10,626 nt of DNA from Candidatus Iainarchaeum sp. (GCA_026397035.1 JAPLVQ010000183.1:1-10626), one strand, 5' to 3'. Shown: positions 1 through 6,290, numbered from the stretch's first letter. Notes: generated from the letters alone by a model not told the origin. A program made the numbers and translations.

Positions 1-1343
1 AATTCTTTTGCTATCCCAACCCATGCCTTTGCCGAAGCATATTCATAAACTTTATCGAACAACAGTTGCTTTTGCGCATCCTTGCTGCTACTTGAAGAAT
101 CAGCAGGCACGTCGACAGTAACTAATTGGGTATTATTGATTTTATCAATAGCGTTTTTTGCGTATGCTAGTCTTTGCTGGGCGCCGATTATCCATTCAAA
201 CCTGTCCATTGAAAAAAATTCTGATTTTTGTTTTACTAAATTAATCTCGGCTTCTAATACCGAAATTTTACTTGAAAGCAAATTAGAGTTTTCTGACAAT
301 AAAGTTGGGTTTAGCGCAATTTCATTTATTGTTATAGCCATTACGCTGGAACTAAAAGCATAATTTGCTGCAGAGTAAAGATAATTCTGGTCCAAAAATC
401 TTTTTGACATTTCAACTCCTCTTCTGGTCGCTCCATATTTAACATAATAGTCAGCTAGTTCTGATTCCACAAGCGTACTTTGGTCAAGTGCTTTCTTTGC
501 ATTATCCACATTAGTTGTTGCATTTGAAATATATGTTTCTGAAATTTTTCTCATTGGTAAAAGAATATCATCATACTTTATCGGGGCTGGAATAAATGTT
601 TGTAATGCAATATTTGAATCAACAATAATATCATCAAAATTCATGTAAGCATATTCAATTGCCTGAGTTATTGTGCTGACTTCAACTACTTTAATTCCCA
701 ATTTTCTTGGCCCGTATTCAAGAAGATTTACTGTTTCGAATTTTCCATCATCATCAAGCTCAGTCACAGCTTCGCCGGTTGGTATCATGAATAATTTTAT
801 TCCCGTTTTTGCCGCGGCCTGTGCTTTTGGGCCAACACCGCCAACCATACCGACTGAACCGTCATTATTTATTGTTCCAGTAATCGCTACTCCTTCCGGA
901 ATTGGTTTTTCAGAATACATTGAATAAGTAAGAAGAGTCATTGCCGCGCCCGCGCTTGGGCCATCCACTTCAGTTGCATTAGCCCTAATATCAAAAACAA
1001 TATCCTTGTCAGTTAATTTCTCTCTTGTCAATTTTTCAGCAATCTGCAGAGCAATATTTCCTGTTGTCTGGGTATCTTTGCCCACGAGCGAACTTGAAGT
1101 AATGAAAGCTGCCCTTCCTGTTCCAGGAATTGTATAAATAAACAAATCCGCGCTCATTCCTTTATGATCATCAGTTACTGCAAATATTTTTACGTTCCCA
1201 TTTGGGAGAATAGCAAAAACTTGGGGCACAAGAAGCAAAACAAATATTAATGCAATAGCTATGTTGAAACAAGTTAACCGTTTTGAGGAATTTGAGAATC
1301 CTTTAAACGATTTAAATCCATCTTGGGTTTGAGTTTCTTTCAT
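1..1343 (-). CDS. Membrane-anchored Lon-like serine protease (S16-type, archaeal), 3' end outside the window
   Basis: My reverse-strand translation gives an open frame of 447 codons from an ATG at 1343 that runs off the left edge. Residues about 23-44 are a hydrophobic stretch ending in VFA, a signal peptide or anchor. Residues 47-240 are a Lon-type proteolytic domain: VDGPSAGAAM carries the likely nucleophile Ser130, and GGVGPKAQAA carries Lys173. The 43-residue spacing equals that of the Ser/Lys dyad in E. coli Lon (679/722). There is no AAA+ ATPase domain, so this is not LonB. It fits the family of predicted archaeal secreted S16-like proteases. Residues about 260-445 are mostly helical-looking and polar, with several potential N-glycosylation sites; a C-terminal membrane helix may lie beyond the edge. 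It probably acts outside the membrane; substrates are unknown. A TATA box 27 nt upstream predicts a leaderless mRNA. Confidence 0.88.
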   Translation of the reverse strand, partial: MKETQTQDGFKSFKGFSNSSKRLTCFNIAIALIFVLLLVPQVFAILPNGNVKIFAVTDDHKGMSADLFIYTIPGTGRAAFITSSSLVGKDTQTTGNIALQIAEKLTREKLTDKDIVFDIRANATEVDGPSAGAAMTLLTYSMYSEKPIPEGVAITGTINNDGSVGMVGGVGPKAQAAAKTGIKLFMIPTGEAVTELDDDGKFETVNLLEYGPRKLGIKVVEVSTITQAIEYAYMNFDDIIVDSNIALQTFIPAPIKYDDILLPMRKISETYISNATTNVDNAKKALDQSTLVESELADYYVKYGATRRGVEMSKRFLDQNYLYSAANYAFSSSVMAITINEIALNPTLLSENSNLLSSKISVLEAEINLVKQKSEFFSMDRFEWIIGAQQRLAYAKNAIDKINNTQLVTVDVPADSSSSSKDAQKQLLFDKVYEYASAKAWVGIAKE

Positions 1344-1365
1344 AGCTATTCTAAAGTTATTCCAA

Positions 1366-1374
1366 GTTTATAAT
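1366..1374 (-). promoter_or_regulatory. TATA box of the Lon-like protease gene
   Basis: On the minus strand the sequence reads ATTATAAAC, centred about 27 nt before the ATG at 1343. With the usual archaeal spacing of about 25 nt from TATA to start site, transcription would begin at or within a few bases of the start codon, giving a leaderless mRNA. Confidence 0.5.
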
Positions 1375-1421
1375 ACTTTTTCATACAATTAGTTTAATAC
1401 TTTTTCAAATAACTGCTATGT

Positions 1422-1572
1422 AAAAATCAGTTTGGCGCGGGGAACAAAAGTAACATTAAGTAACGCCACACGTTGGTGAGTACGCACCCGACGCCAAACA
1501 TTACTAGCGAATTCTTCGCTAGACTAACTCTCTATAGGAAGTCCGTTCCACTTTTCATGAATCGTTTCCAAT
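1422..1572 (-). ncRNA. Candidate structured non-coding RNA (strand tentative)
   Basis: A locally GC-rich island in AT-rich intergenic DNA. Arms 1430-1441 and 1487-1499 pair over 12 bp (GTTTGGCG+CGGG with CCCG+CGCCAAAC) with a one-base bulge at 1491. A second hairpin, 1504-1522, has a perfect 8-bp stem (CTAGCGAA/TTCGCTAG). Within the large loop AAGTAAC occurs twice (1449-1455, 1459-1465). The minus strand is favoured because a TATA-like box (1590-1598) lies about 25 nt before 1572, and the outer stem is followed on that strand by TGATTTTTA, like a U-tract terminator. I see no tRNA, SRP RNA, RNase P RNA or box C/D signature. Boundaries are inferred from the promoter and U tract. Confidence 0.4.
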
Positions 1573-1589
1573 TAGTACCTGCAACTAAC

Positions 1590-1598
1590 TAGTATAAA
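1590..1598. promoter_or_regulatory. TATA-like box in the long intergenic region
   Basis: The sequence reads AGTATAAAT on the plus strand and ATTTATACT on the minus strand, so it could serve either direction. Minus-strand use would start transcription near 1570, before the GC-rich hairpin block. Plus-strand use would start near 1620, before the hairpin block at 1644-1690. Direction cannot be decided from sequence alone. Confidence 0.4.
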
Positions 1599-1643
1599 TA
1601 CATTCTCAAAACTTATTCACTGAATAAAATTTTTCGACAAGAA

Positions 1644-1690
1644 GCGAATTAAAAGTAAGTCAATTGACTTATTTTTCGCGAGGAAACTCG
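1644..1690 (+). ncRNA. Hairpin block, candidate structured RNA
   Basis: Two adjacent hairpins. The first pairs 1651-1661 (AAAAGTAAGTC) with 1666-1676 (GACTTATTTTT): 11 bp including one G-U, loop AATT, with an outer GCG/CGC clamp (1644-1646 with 1677-1679) after a four-base bulge. The second is CGAG-GAAA-CTCG at 1679-1690, a short stem capped by a GNRA-class tetraloop. That loop is stable only in the plus-strand RNA, which favours plus. AAAAGTA (1651-1657) can alternatively pair with TACTTTT (1703-1709), enclosing the second hairpin. A TATA box at 1590-1598 would start transcription near 1620. I recognise no RNA family, and limits are those of the visible stems only. Confidence 0.33.
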
Positions 1691-1746
1691 TTTAAAAGCA
1701 AATACTTTTGTAAGACAATTCACGAACAGCACACCGACCAGAAGAG

Positions 1747-1754
1747 ATTTATAC
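1747..1754 (+). promoter_or_regulatory. TATA box before the small 45-codon reading frame
   Basis: ATTTATAC is centred about 25 nt before an ATG at 1775. This is the spacing expected for a leaderless transcript starting exactly on that ATG. It is the main support for the small reading frame that follows. Confidence 0.45.
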
Positions 1755-1774
1755 TTCAAATGAATAATTAGCTA

Positions 1775-1912
1775 ATGCGAAATAAGAACAAAATAAAAAG
1801 CAGGCTTTTAAAATCCAAAAAGACTATAGAAACTAATAAATGTTATTTTCAAGAATATCTTTTTGCAAAATCGTTTTTTGAAAAAATAAAGCAGAATAAG
1901 AATATTTATTAA
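1775..1912 (+). CDS. Possible small basic protein, 45 residues
   Basis: From ATG 1775 to TAA 1910-1912 the plus strand encodes 45 residues, beginning MRNKNKIKSRLLKSKK and ending NKNIY. It is rich in Lys, Asn and Ile, with an aromatic centre (CYFQEYLFAKSFF). No motif or family is recognisable and there is no membrane segment. The frame could be chance in AT-rich DNA, where such residues are common. In its favour, a TATA box lies exactly 25 nt before the ATG, the usual leaderless arrangement here, and the frame ends where the next gene's promoter begins. The stop codon overlaps the end of that TATA region (1902-1910), so the two could be transcribed in tandem. Confidence 0.35.
   Translation: MRNKNKIKSRLLKSKKTIETNKCYFQEYLFAKSFFEKIKQNKNIY
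1902..1910 (+). promoter_or_regulatory. TATA box of the winged-helix-like protein gene
   Basis: ATATTTATT is centred about 32 nt before the ATG at 1938, so the leader would be only a few bases. There is no GGTGA-type ribosome binding site between it and the start codon. Confidence 0.45.
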
Positions 1913-1937
1913 TCACCACAAACTACAATTTATTATA

Positions 1938-3059
1938 ATGGCTTCAACAAGAAAATGGGTTATTAATCCTCCAGGGCGTGAAGAAAACTGGGGCACAATT
2001 GAATATACCAAAGAAGGACACAAAGTAAAAACACGCGTGAACAGGATAGTAACCAGAATGACTCGTTTTGGAAAAAGAATTTCTTTACACCAACTATCCA
2101 CTGTGTCGGAAAGCACGCAAGAAAGAATACTCTTACAACAAGTAGAACATAGATTAAGCCAAGGGAAATTATCAAAAAATAAACTAGCAAGACTAAAAGC
2201 TGCAAAAAAGGTTTTGACAACCTCTCTACAACTACAAAGACACCTTGGCGGGAGAAAATCGCATATGTTTCATATGCTCGCTACAATAGGTCTGATATAT
2301 GGATTCAATTCCCCAGAAATGCATGAACTGTCAAAGCATATGCTAGCAACAACTTCTGCAAAGCGTGTAGCAAGTTGGGAAGGCGACGCAAGCCAAATAA
2401 GAAAAGCACTTGCCAGATTGATTGATTCCAAAAGGAATAACTGGGTTAGCGGGATAGAAGAGCAACTTTACTCAGCTAAAGCACCGCTAACAAGCAAACA
2501 ATTAGCGGCACGACTAAAAGTAATTTGGGAAATCAAAAACAAAGACTTGATTAGTGCATCACTTCAATTACTTGAAACCGCTGGGCTGGTAAAAAAATTG
2601 CCTCATTTTACAGATTTTGGAACAAGAAAAGCAGTTTCAGTCTGGGTGCACAAAGATTATGAACCAATTTTGGCAATGTATCAATTCAGAATTGCGCAAA
2701 ATACTGAGACTCATTATTACAATCCTGATTTTGAAATATTATCCCAATTATATACTGGACCAAAATTAACAACGCAATTATACAAAGAATATAAAATGAG
2801 ACAAAAAGGGGGAAAATATTTCATACATGGGGACAAAAACGCAATATATACCTCAACTCCTGTCCACACACAAATAAAATATCTAAAAAAAACAGGACTG
2901 ATAGAGACAAATACAATAAAAGAAGGACTGGGTGGAGGTCCTGGTTTAACTGAAGTTTTGTTAACCCCTTTGGGAAGAAGTATTTGGAAATATACTATTG
3001 AAACAGGAAACCTAAGCGATAGACTAATAAGAATACTGCTTGGAGAAAAAGAAGAATGA
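1938..3059 (+). CDS. Unrecognised basic protein with winged-helix-like segments
   Basis: 373 residues, ATG start, stop TGA at 3057-3059. I do not recognise the family. The first 110 residues are strongly basic and helical-looking, with no hydrophobic segment, so the protein is probably cytoplasmic. Residues about 172-240 look like a winged helix: a helix, then LTSKQLAARL, a recognition-like helix ending LLETAGLVKKL, then a strand pair. Residues about 262-355 repeat this plan: FEILSQLYTG, LTTQLYKEYKM, then TPVHTQIKYLKKTGLIETN, a glycine-rich turn (GLGGGPGL) like a wing, and LTPLGRSIWKY, common at the end of MarR/ArsR-like domains. Infer a DNA- or RNA-binding role, perhaps transcriptional. A near-leaderless promoter precedes it. 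It converges on the lipoprotein gene. Confidence 0.75.
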   Translation: MASTRKWVINPPGREENWGTIEYTKEGHKVKTRVNRIVTRMTRFGKRISLHQLSTVSESTQERILLQQVEHRLSQGKLSKNKLARLKAAKKVLTTSLQLQRHLGGRKSHMFHMLATIGLIYGFNSPEMHELSKHMLATTSAKRVASWEGDASQIRKALARLIDSKRNNWVSGIEEQLYSAKAPLTSKQLAARLKVIWEIKNKDLISASLQLLETAGLVKKLPHFTDFGTRKAVSVWVHKDYEPILAMYQFRIAQNTETHYYNPDFEILSQLYTGPKLTTQLYKEYKMRQKGGKYFIHGDKNAIYTSTPVHTQIKYLKKTGLIETNTIKEGLGGGPGLTEVLLTPLGRSIWKYTIETGNLSDRLIRILLGEKEE

Positions 3060-3099
3060 AATAATAAAAAAACACGCATTAATCTACAAATAACTTAAC

Positions 3100-3133
3100 A
3101 AGTAATTTTTCTACTATTGCAACAAAATTACTT
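3100..3133. terminator. Shared inverted repeat between convergent genes
   Basis: A perfect 10-bp inverted repeat, AAGTAATTTT (3100-3109) and AAAATTACTT (3124-3133), with a 14-base loop. It lies 40 nt after the stop of the plus-strand gene and overlaps the stop codon (3132-3134) of the minus-strand lipoprotein gene. Its U-rich arm would appear in transcripts from both sides, so it could end or stabilise both mRNAs. Function is inferred. Confidence 0.4.
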
Positions 3134-4217
3134 ATTTCGCAGGAATGACATTTCCATCTTCCACCTTAAATACTAACAACCCGGGATTTGATTCTCTATT
3201 AACATCAAATGATGCTACTCCAGTCAACCCATTAATTTTTACCTCATATAAAGCACTTGCCAAAGGTTTGCCATTTTTCTCAGTCTTGTCAAGAACCATA
3301 AACACATCATACCCAAAGGGGCTTAAAAAATCCGGCGCGTGAGAATATTTTTTTGCAAAATCATTATTAAATTTGTTATTCTGAGTAATGAATAATATTG
3401 ATACTGGCGCTACAGCATAACCATCTGTAAGAAGCAGACCAGATTGGGATTGCAAATATTTGCTCACAAAATTTTCATTTGACAAGATAGTTATCTTTTT
3501 TCCAAGTTCTTGCCTCTCTTTCAATAAATTTATGTAATGCTGATTGTACCCAACAAAAAATAATACAGAATTGTCGGGTAACTTCATCAAAAATGTCCTA
3601 TAATCCTGCTGACCAACTTCAAAACTCTCGTCAAACAAGATCTGCCCGTTAAACTTTTCTTTAAAAGATTCTTTCATGGATTGTCCATACTCGTCAAGGA
3701 CAGTTAAAAAGGATACAGTTTGAAAACTCTGTTTATTGGCGAAATCAGCCATCAGTTCAGCATTTTGTTTTGCAGGGGAATACAGGCGGAAAGCATTTTT
3801 ACTCCTTTGGGTAAAATTATTTGCAGAAATCAATGTGGCAATCAGGGGCACATTATAGTCATCAGCAATATCAAGAACAGGCATTACTACCGCGCTTTGC
3901 AAAGAAACGAGCACATCAACATTTTGAACATCAAGGAGCTTCTTGGCAGCATTAACCCCGCCTACAGCCGTGGATTGGCTATCTTCAACATAAACTCTAA
4001 TATGCGGATTGTTCAAGTCGTCTTTTGCCAGCATGAATCCATTTACAAAATCGTTTCCTAATTGTGATACTGCGCCAGTAAGTGGAACCACAAGCCCGAC
4101 TCGCAGAAGATTAGAATCATTTGACGACAAAACTTCGTTTTGTGTGCATCCAACGAGAAAAGCAACGCTCGTAATGGCAATAAATAATACAGCTAGCGAT
4201 AGAGCGGCTAATTTCAT
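3132..4217 (-). CDS. Substrate-binding lipoprotein, branched-chain amino-acid receptor type (periplasmic-binding fold I)
   Basis: 361 residues. The N-terminus is a lipoprotein signal: Lys2, a hydrophobic core, then lipobox LVGC with Cys24 as the likely lipidated residue, so the mature protein is anchored outside the membrane. The first lobe starts at about residue 38 with LRVGLVVPLTGAVSQLGNDF, characteristic of LivJ/AmiC-type receptors. The second lobe starts near 166 with VSFLTVLDEYGQSMKESF, and the C-terminus has DVNRESNPGLLVFKVEDGNVIP, again typical. Length fits the family (350-400). The family binds small ligands such as amino acids, amides or urea for ABC uptake; the ligand here cannot be read. 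No permease or ATPase gene lies in the window, so it is an orphan locally. A TATA box 27 nt upstream predicts a leaderless mRNA. Confidence 0.88.
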   Translation of the reverse strand: MKLAALSLAVLFIAITSVAFLVGCTQNEVLSSNDSNLLRVGLVVPLTGAVSQLGNDFVNGFMLAKDDLNNPHIRVYVEDSQSTAVGGVNAAKKLLDVQNVDVLVSLQSAVVMPVLDIADDYNVPLIATLISANNFTQRSKNAFRLYSPAKQNAELMADFANKQSFQTVSFLTVLDEYGQSMKESFKEKFNGQILFDESFEVGQQDYRTFLMKLPDNSVLFFVGYNQHYINLLKERQELGKKITILSNENFVSKYLQSQSGLLLTDGYAVAPVSILFITQNNKFNNDFAKKYSHAPDFLSPFGYDVFMVLDKTEKNGKPLASALYEVKINGLTGVASFDVNRESNPGLLVFKVEDGNVIPAK

Positions 4218-4240
4218 AAAATAAGTAGGGCTGTATCAAA

Positions 4241-4250
4241 TTATAAAACT
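4241..4250 (-). promoter_or_regulatory. TATA box of the lipoprotein gene
   Basis: The minus strand reads AGTTTTATAA, centred about 27 nt before the ATG at 4217, which predicts a leaderless or nearly leaderless mRNA. A 7-bp inverted repeat (ACTAATT 4248-4254, AATTAGT 4266-4272) sits immediately upstream and touches the box, so it could be a regulator site; this is weak evidence. Confidence 0.5.
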
Positions 4251-4344
4251 AATTCTTTCACGCGAAATTAGTGCTCAAAATTCTAAAACCCAAAAAACCA
4301 ATCGGATTAAACAGGAAAATTTTATTAGAATTAGTATTTGCTTG

Positions 4345-4370
4345 CTTGACCGCGCTTTTTAGCGGTCAAG
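4345..4370 (-). terminator. Hairpin downstream of the L1-L10-L12 operon
   Basis: A perfect 9-bp stem, CTTGACCGC (4345-4353) with GCGGTCAAG (4362-4370), around an 8-base loop. It starts 30 nt after the L12 stop, in the operon's 3' untranslated region. An extra TGC/GCA pairing is possible past a two-base bulge. No long U tract follows directly on the minus strand, so it may be a 3'-end stabiliser or processing site rather than the termination signal itself. Confidence 0.5.
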
Positions 4371-4399
4371 TAGCACTAAGTAACAACATTTGGTGGAAG

Positions 4400-4693
4400 T
4401 TATCCGAAGAGTGCTCCCAATCCAGCCGCTGCTTCTTCCTCAGTTTTCTTTACTTCTTCTTCAGCTTTCTTTTCTTCAACGTGTGGTGCTGCGCCTTGCC
4501 CAACTGCTACTGTAGCAACTGCTGCCTTAGCGATAGCATCATCTATGTTGATGTTCTTTAATGAAGCAACCATAGCTTTCACTTTAGCTGCATCAGCTTC
4601 TATATGTGCTGATTTCAGAACTTCCTCAACATGCGCTTCATTAATGTCTTTCTTTGCTGAATGAAGCAACATAGCTGCGTATACGTACTGCAT
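4400..4693 (-). CDS. rpl12: Large-subunit ribosomal stalk protein P1/L12, archaeal type
   Basis: 97 residues, near the usual archaeal length (about 100). The N-terminal dimerisation domain, MQYVYAAMLLHSAKK and the following helices, occupies residues 1-58. An Ala/Val-rich hinge follows, then a Lys/Glu-rich flexible arm (about 73-88), and the conserved tail GLGALFG, which contacts translation factors such as EF-2 and EF-1A. Dimers bind the C-terminal helices of uL10 to form the lateral stalk that recruits GTPase factors. It is the last gene of the L1-L10-L12 operon, 36 nt after L10, with its own good ribosome binding site. That suits the multiple copies needed per ribosome. Confidence 0.96.
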   Translation of the reverse strand: MQYVYAAMLLHSAKKDINEAHVEEVLKSAHIEADAAKVKAMVASLKNINIDDAIAKAAVATVAVGQGAAPHVEEKKAEEEVKKTEEEAAAGLGALFG

Positions 4694-4697
4694 AACT

Positions 4698-4704
4698 TCA
4701 CCTC
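4698..4704 (-). promoter_or_regulatory. Ribosome binding site of rpl12
   Basis: The minus strand reads GAGGTGA, 4 nt before the ATG at 4693. It is a strong match to the archaeal 16S 3'-end complement and fixes this start codon. Confidence 0.7.
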
Positions 4705-4729
4705 ACAAAAATAATCCTTTTATTTAAAT

Positions 4730-5518
4730 TCATTGCCCGGAAACTGAAGCTCCTTCAATAGCTTTATTAACCGCTTTTGCTTCGCGTTCAGCTTTGGCAA
4801 TTATAATCTCGGTAGATACCTCATTGAAGATTTCTGCATTCACTGCAAGGTTCAATGCCTGCTGGTATGCTGTCGTGAACTTACTAGCAAGTTCTTCTTC
4901 ATCCACATCAAGTACTGCTGAATCATAGAACATATTCTCGTTCTTGTCAAGCACTCCAAGTATTTTCATTCCAATCTTCATTGGTTTAATATTTAATTTT
5001 CCCAAAACATCAGCAATTTCTTTTTTAATTACTTCTCCTTTCTTTGCAACAATCTTGTCAGCAGAAATTGAGATAGTTGGTCCTGCAACTTTAACACTCA
5101 AACCCGCAGCTTTTAGTGTTGAGAGTGCCGGTCCTGGAGGAAGTCCAGTGTCTCCTGCTTGGATTAAAATATCAATATCAGCAATATCCCCTTCTCTTGC
5201 GGCAGCCGAGCCTTTATTCTTTTTAACAAAAGAAAATAATTCAAAAGGATTTTGTTTAGTGAAAATAACTAAAATACTTTTTTCCACAATATGATCTAAT
5301 TTTGAAGTATCAATTTTTGATTCTTTTAGTGCTAATTGAGTTACCCTTATTTTTGCAACTCGAACCTCTGAAGTCGCTTTAAGCTTTTTTCTCAAAACCG
5401 CGGTAATATTTGCAGGGAGTTCATCAAGTGTAGCAATTGCTATTACGGGAAACTCTTTGGCAAGCTTAACAAGTTCTTCTCTTTTAGCTTCTTTCCATTT
5501 TCTAAGGTGACTAGTCAT
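4730..5518 (-). CDS. rpl10: Ribosomal stalk protein uL10 (P0), short C-terminus
   Basis: 262 residues, clearly uL10: the N-terminal rRNA-binding domain (MTSHLRKWKEAKREELVKLA onward) comes first. The inserted domain follows, with the conserved GDTGLPPGPALSTLKAAGL near residue 120 and GPTISI after it. The C-terminal spine starts near 200 with EEELASKFTTAYQQALNLAV. Typical archaeal P0 proteins have about 285-345 residues, continuing with a third L12-binding helix, an acidic arm and a GLGALF-like tail. Here the frame stops after the second spine helix, at EGASVSGQ, and only 36 nt separate it from L12, so the tail is absent. Its ATG overlaps the L1 stop (ATGA), with GGTGA at 5525-5529 inside L1, indicating translational coupling. 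Confidence 0.95.
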   Translation of the reverse strand: MTSHLRKWKEAKREELVKLAKEFPVIAIATLDELPANITAVLRKKLKATSEVRVAKIRVTQLALKESKIDTSKLDHIVEKSILVIFTKQNPFELFSFVKKNKGSAAAREGDIADIDILIQAGDTGLPPGPALSTLKAAGLSVKVAGPTISISADKIVAKKGEVIKKEIADVLGKLNIKPMKIGMKILGVLDKNENMFYDSAVLDVDEEELASKFTTAYQQALNLAVNAEIFNEVSTEIIIAKAEREAKAVNKAIEGASVSGQ

Positions 5519-6180
5519 AATGCTTCACCTTCTCCTACTTTAATAGGCGGGCTCATAGTCATTTTTATGTAAGTGTTTTTTATGTTTTGTTTTTTTTGCG
5601 GGAGTGCTGCCATTACTGCTTCATAAACCGCATCAATATTAGCAGCCATATCTTCTGCTTTCATTCCTTCTCTTCCAACTACAGCATGAACTACGGGCAT
5701 GAATTTTCCTTTCTTATTTGAAACAGTTATTTGTGTACGCGCTTTTGCGAGTGTCTCATCAAAGCTTGCGATTGTCGGAATTAATTTTGGCATTTTTCCT
5801 TTAGGGGCTAACTGCTGTCCTAAATACTTTGCAACAGTAATCATTGATGGTCCTTCAGCAAAAATAGCGTCATAAGTCATTAACTCGGCTAATTTCGCCT
5901 TGTCTTTTACTAGAGTCTCAATTTCTTTGTCAGTAATTACTTTATCAACTTTTGGTTTTAAAGCGTCAATAAATTCATCAGATTTCGCAAATACTACAAC
6001 TTTCCCTGAACCTTTTCCAGTTGGATACGGTAGAGCAACTTTAACACTAACCTGGTTCTGGGGTTTTTTCATATCAAGCCCGGTAAAATTAATCATTAAT
6101 TCAACGGATTGTTTAAAATTTCTTTTAGGAGCAATCTCTTCAAGTCTCTTAAGAGCACTAACAACCTGATCTTTTCGCAT
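5515..6180 (-). CDS. rpl1: Ribosomal protein uL1
   Basis: 221 residues, the usual archaeal length (about 210-220). Family features include the opening VVSALKRLEEIAPKRNFKQSVE, the pattern VSVKVALPYPTGKGSGKVVVFAKSDE, and the conserved PKGKMPKLIPT near residues 125-135. The C-terminal half ends with IKNTYIKMTMSPPIKV. uL1 binds 23S rRNA at the L1 stalk near the E site and helps release deacylated tRNA. In Methanococcus it also represses its own L1-L10-L12 operon by binding its mRNA, and the same three genes follow here. A GGTGA site (6187-6191) supports the ATG at 6180. A strong promoter and a roughly 90-nt hairpin-rich leader precede it. Confidence 0.96.
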   Translation of the reverse strand: MRKDQVVSALKRLEEIAPKRNFKQSVELMINFTGLDMKKPQNQVSVKVALPYPTGKGSGKVVVFAKSDEFIDALKPKVDKVITDKEIETLVKDKAKLAELMTYDAIFAEGPSMITVAKYLGQQLAPKGKMPKLIPTIASFDETLAKARTQITVSNKKGKFMPVVHAVVGREGMKAEDMAANIDAVYEAVMAALPQKKQNIKNTYIKMTMSPPIKVGEGEAL

Positions 6181-6186
6181 TTTACT

Positions 6187-6191
6187 TCACC
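6187..6191 (-). promoter_or_regulatory. Ribosome binding site of rpl1
   Basis: GGTGA on the minus strand, 6 nt before the ATG at 6180. It lies two bases from the foot of a leader hairpin (6194-6214), so folding there could control its accessibility. Confidence 0.65.
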
Positions 6192-6193
6192 TT

Positions 6194-6260
6194 CCGCTAT
6201 GTCGCCAAAAGCGGTAACTGTTACTCCATCCGGAATAACAACGGCCTAACAAAATTAGGC
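6194..6260 (-). promoter_or_regulatory. Structured leader of the L1-L10-L12 operon, three hairpins
   Basis: In transcript order the leader contains three stems. The first pairs 6260-6255 with 6249-6244 (GCCTAA/TTAGGC, 6 bp, loop of 5). The second pairs 6239-6232 with 6227-6220 (GTTATTCC/GGAGTAAC, 8 bp with one G-U, loop GGAT). The third pairs 6214-6210 with 6198-6194 (CCGCT/AGCGG, 5 bp), ending two bases before the ribosome binding site. The transcript should begin near 6270. The arrangement suits translational control of the operon, and L1 autoregulation is the obvious hypothesis. I did not match an L1-binding consensus. Confidence 0.5.
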
Positions 6261-6290
6261 TTTTTACATTAAGTAAAAGTCACACTGAAA

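Noticed and set aside
1430..1499. tRNA-like closing stem (GTTTGGC/GCCAAAC)
   Set aside because: No D-arm, anticodon arm or T-loop sequence is found inside, no CCA-side discriminator pattern, and the stem continues past 7 bp.
1537..1545. GGAAGTCCG resembling the RNase P RNA conserved region GGAAAGUCC
   Set aside because: One base is missing and the matching 3' region (ACAGAA...GGCUUA) is not found downstream on that strand.
1963..2220. Antisense reading frames opposite the winged-helix-like gene
   Set aside because: Hydrophobic, low-complexity shadows of a well-formed plus-strand gene, with no promoter or ribosome binding site.
6244..6265. Hairpin followed by TTTTT on the plus strand, like an intrinsic terminator
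   Set aside because: No plus-strand gene lies upstream to be terminated; the hairpin is better read as part of the minus-strand L1 leader.
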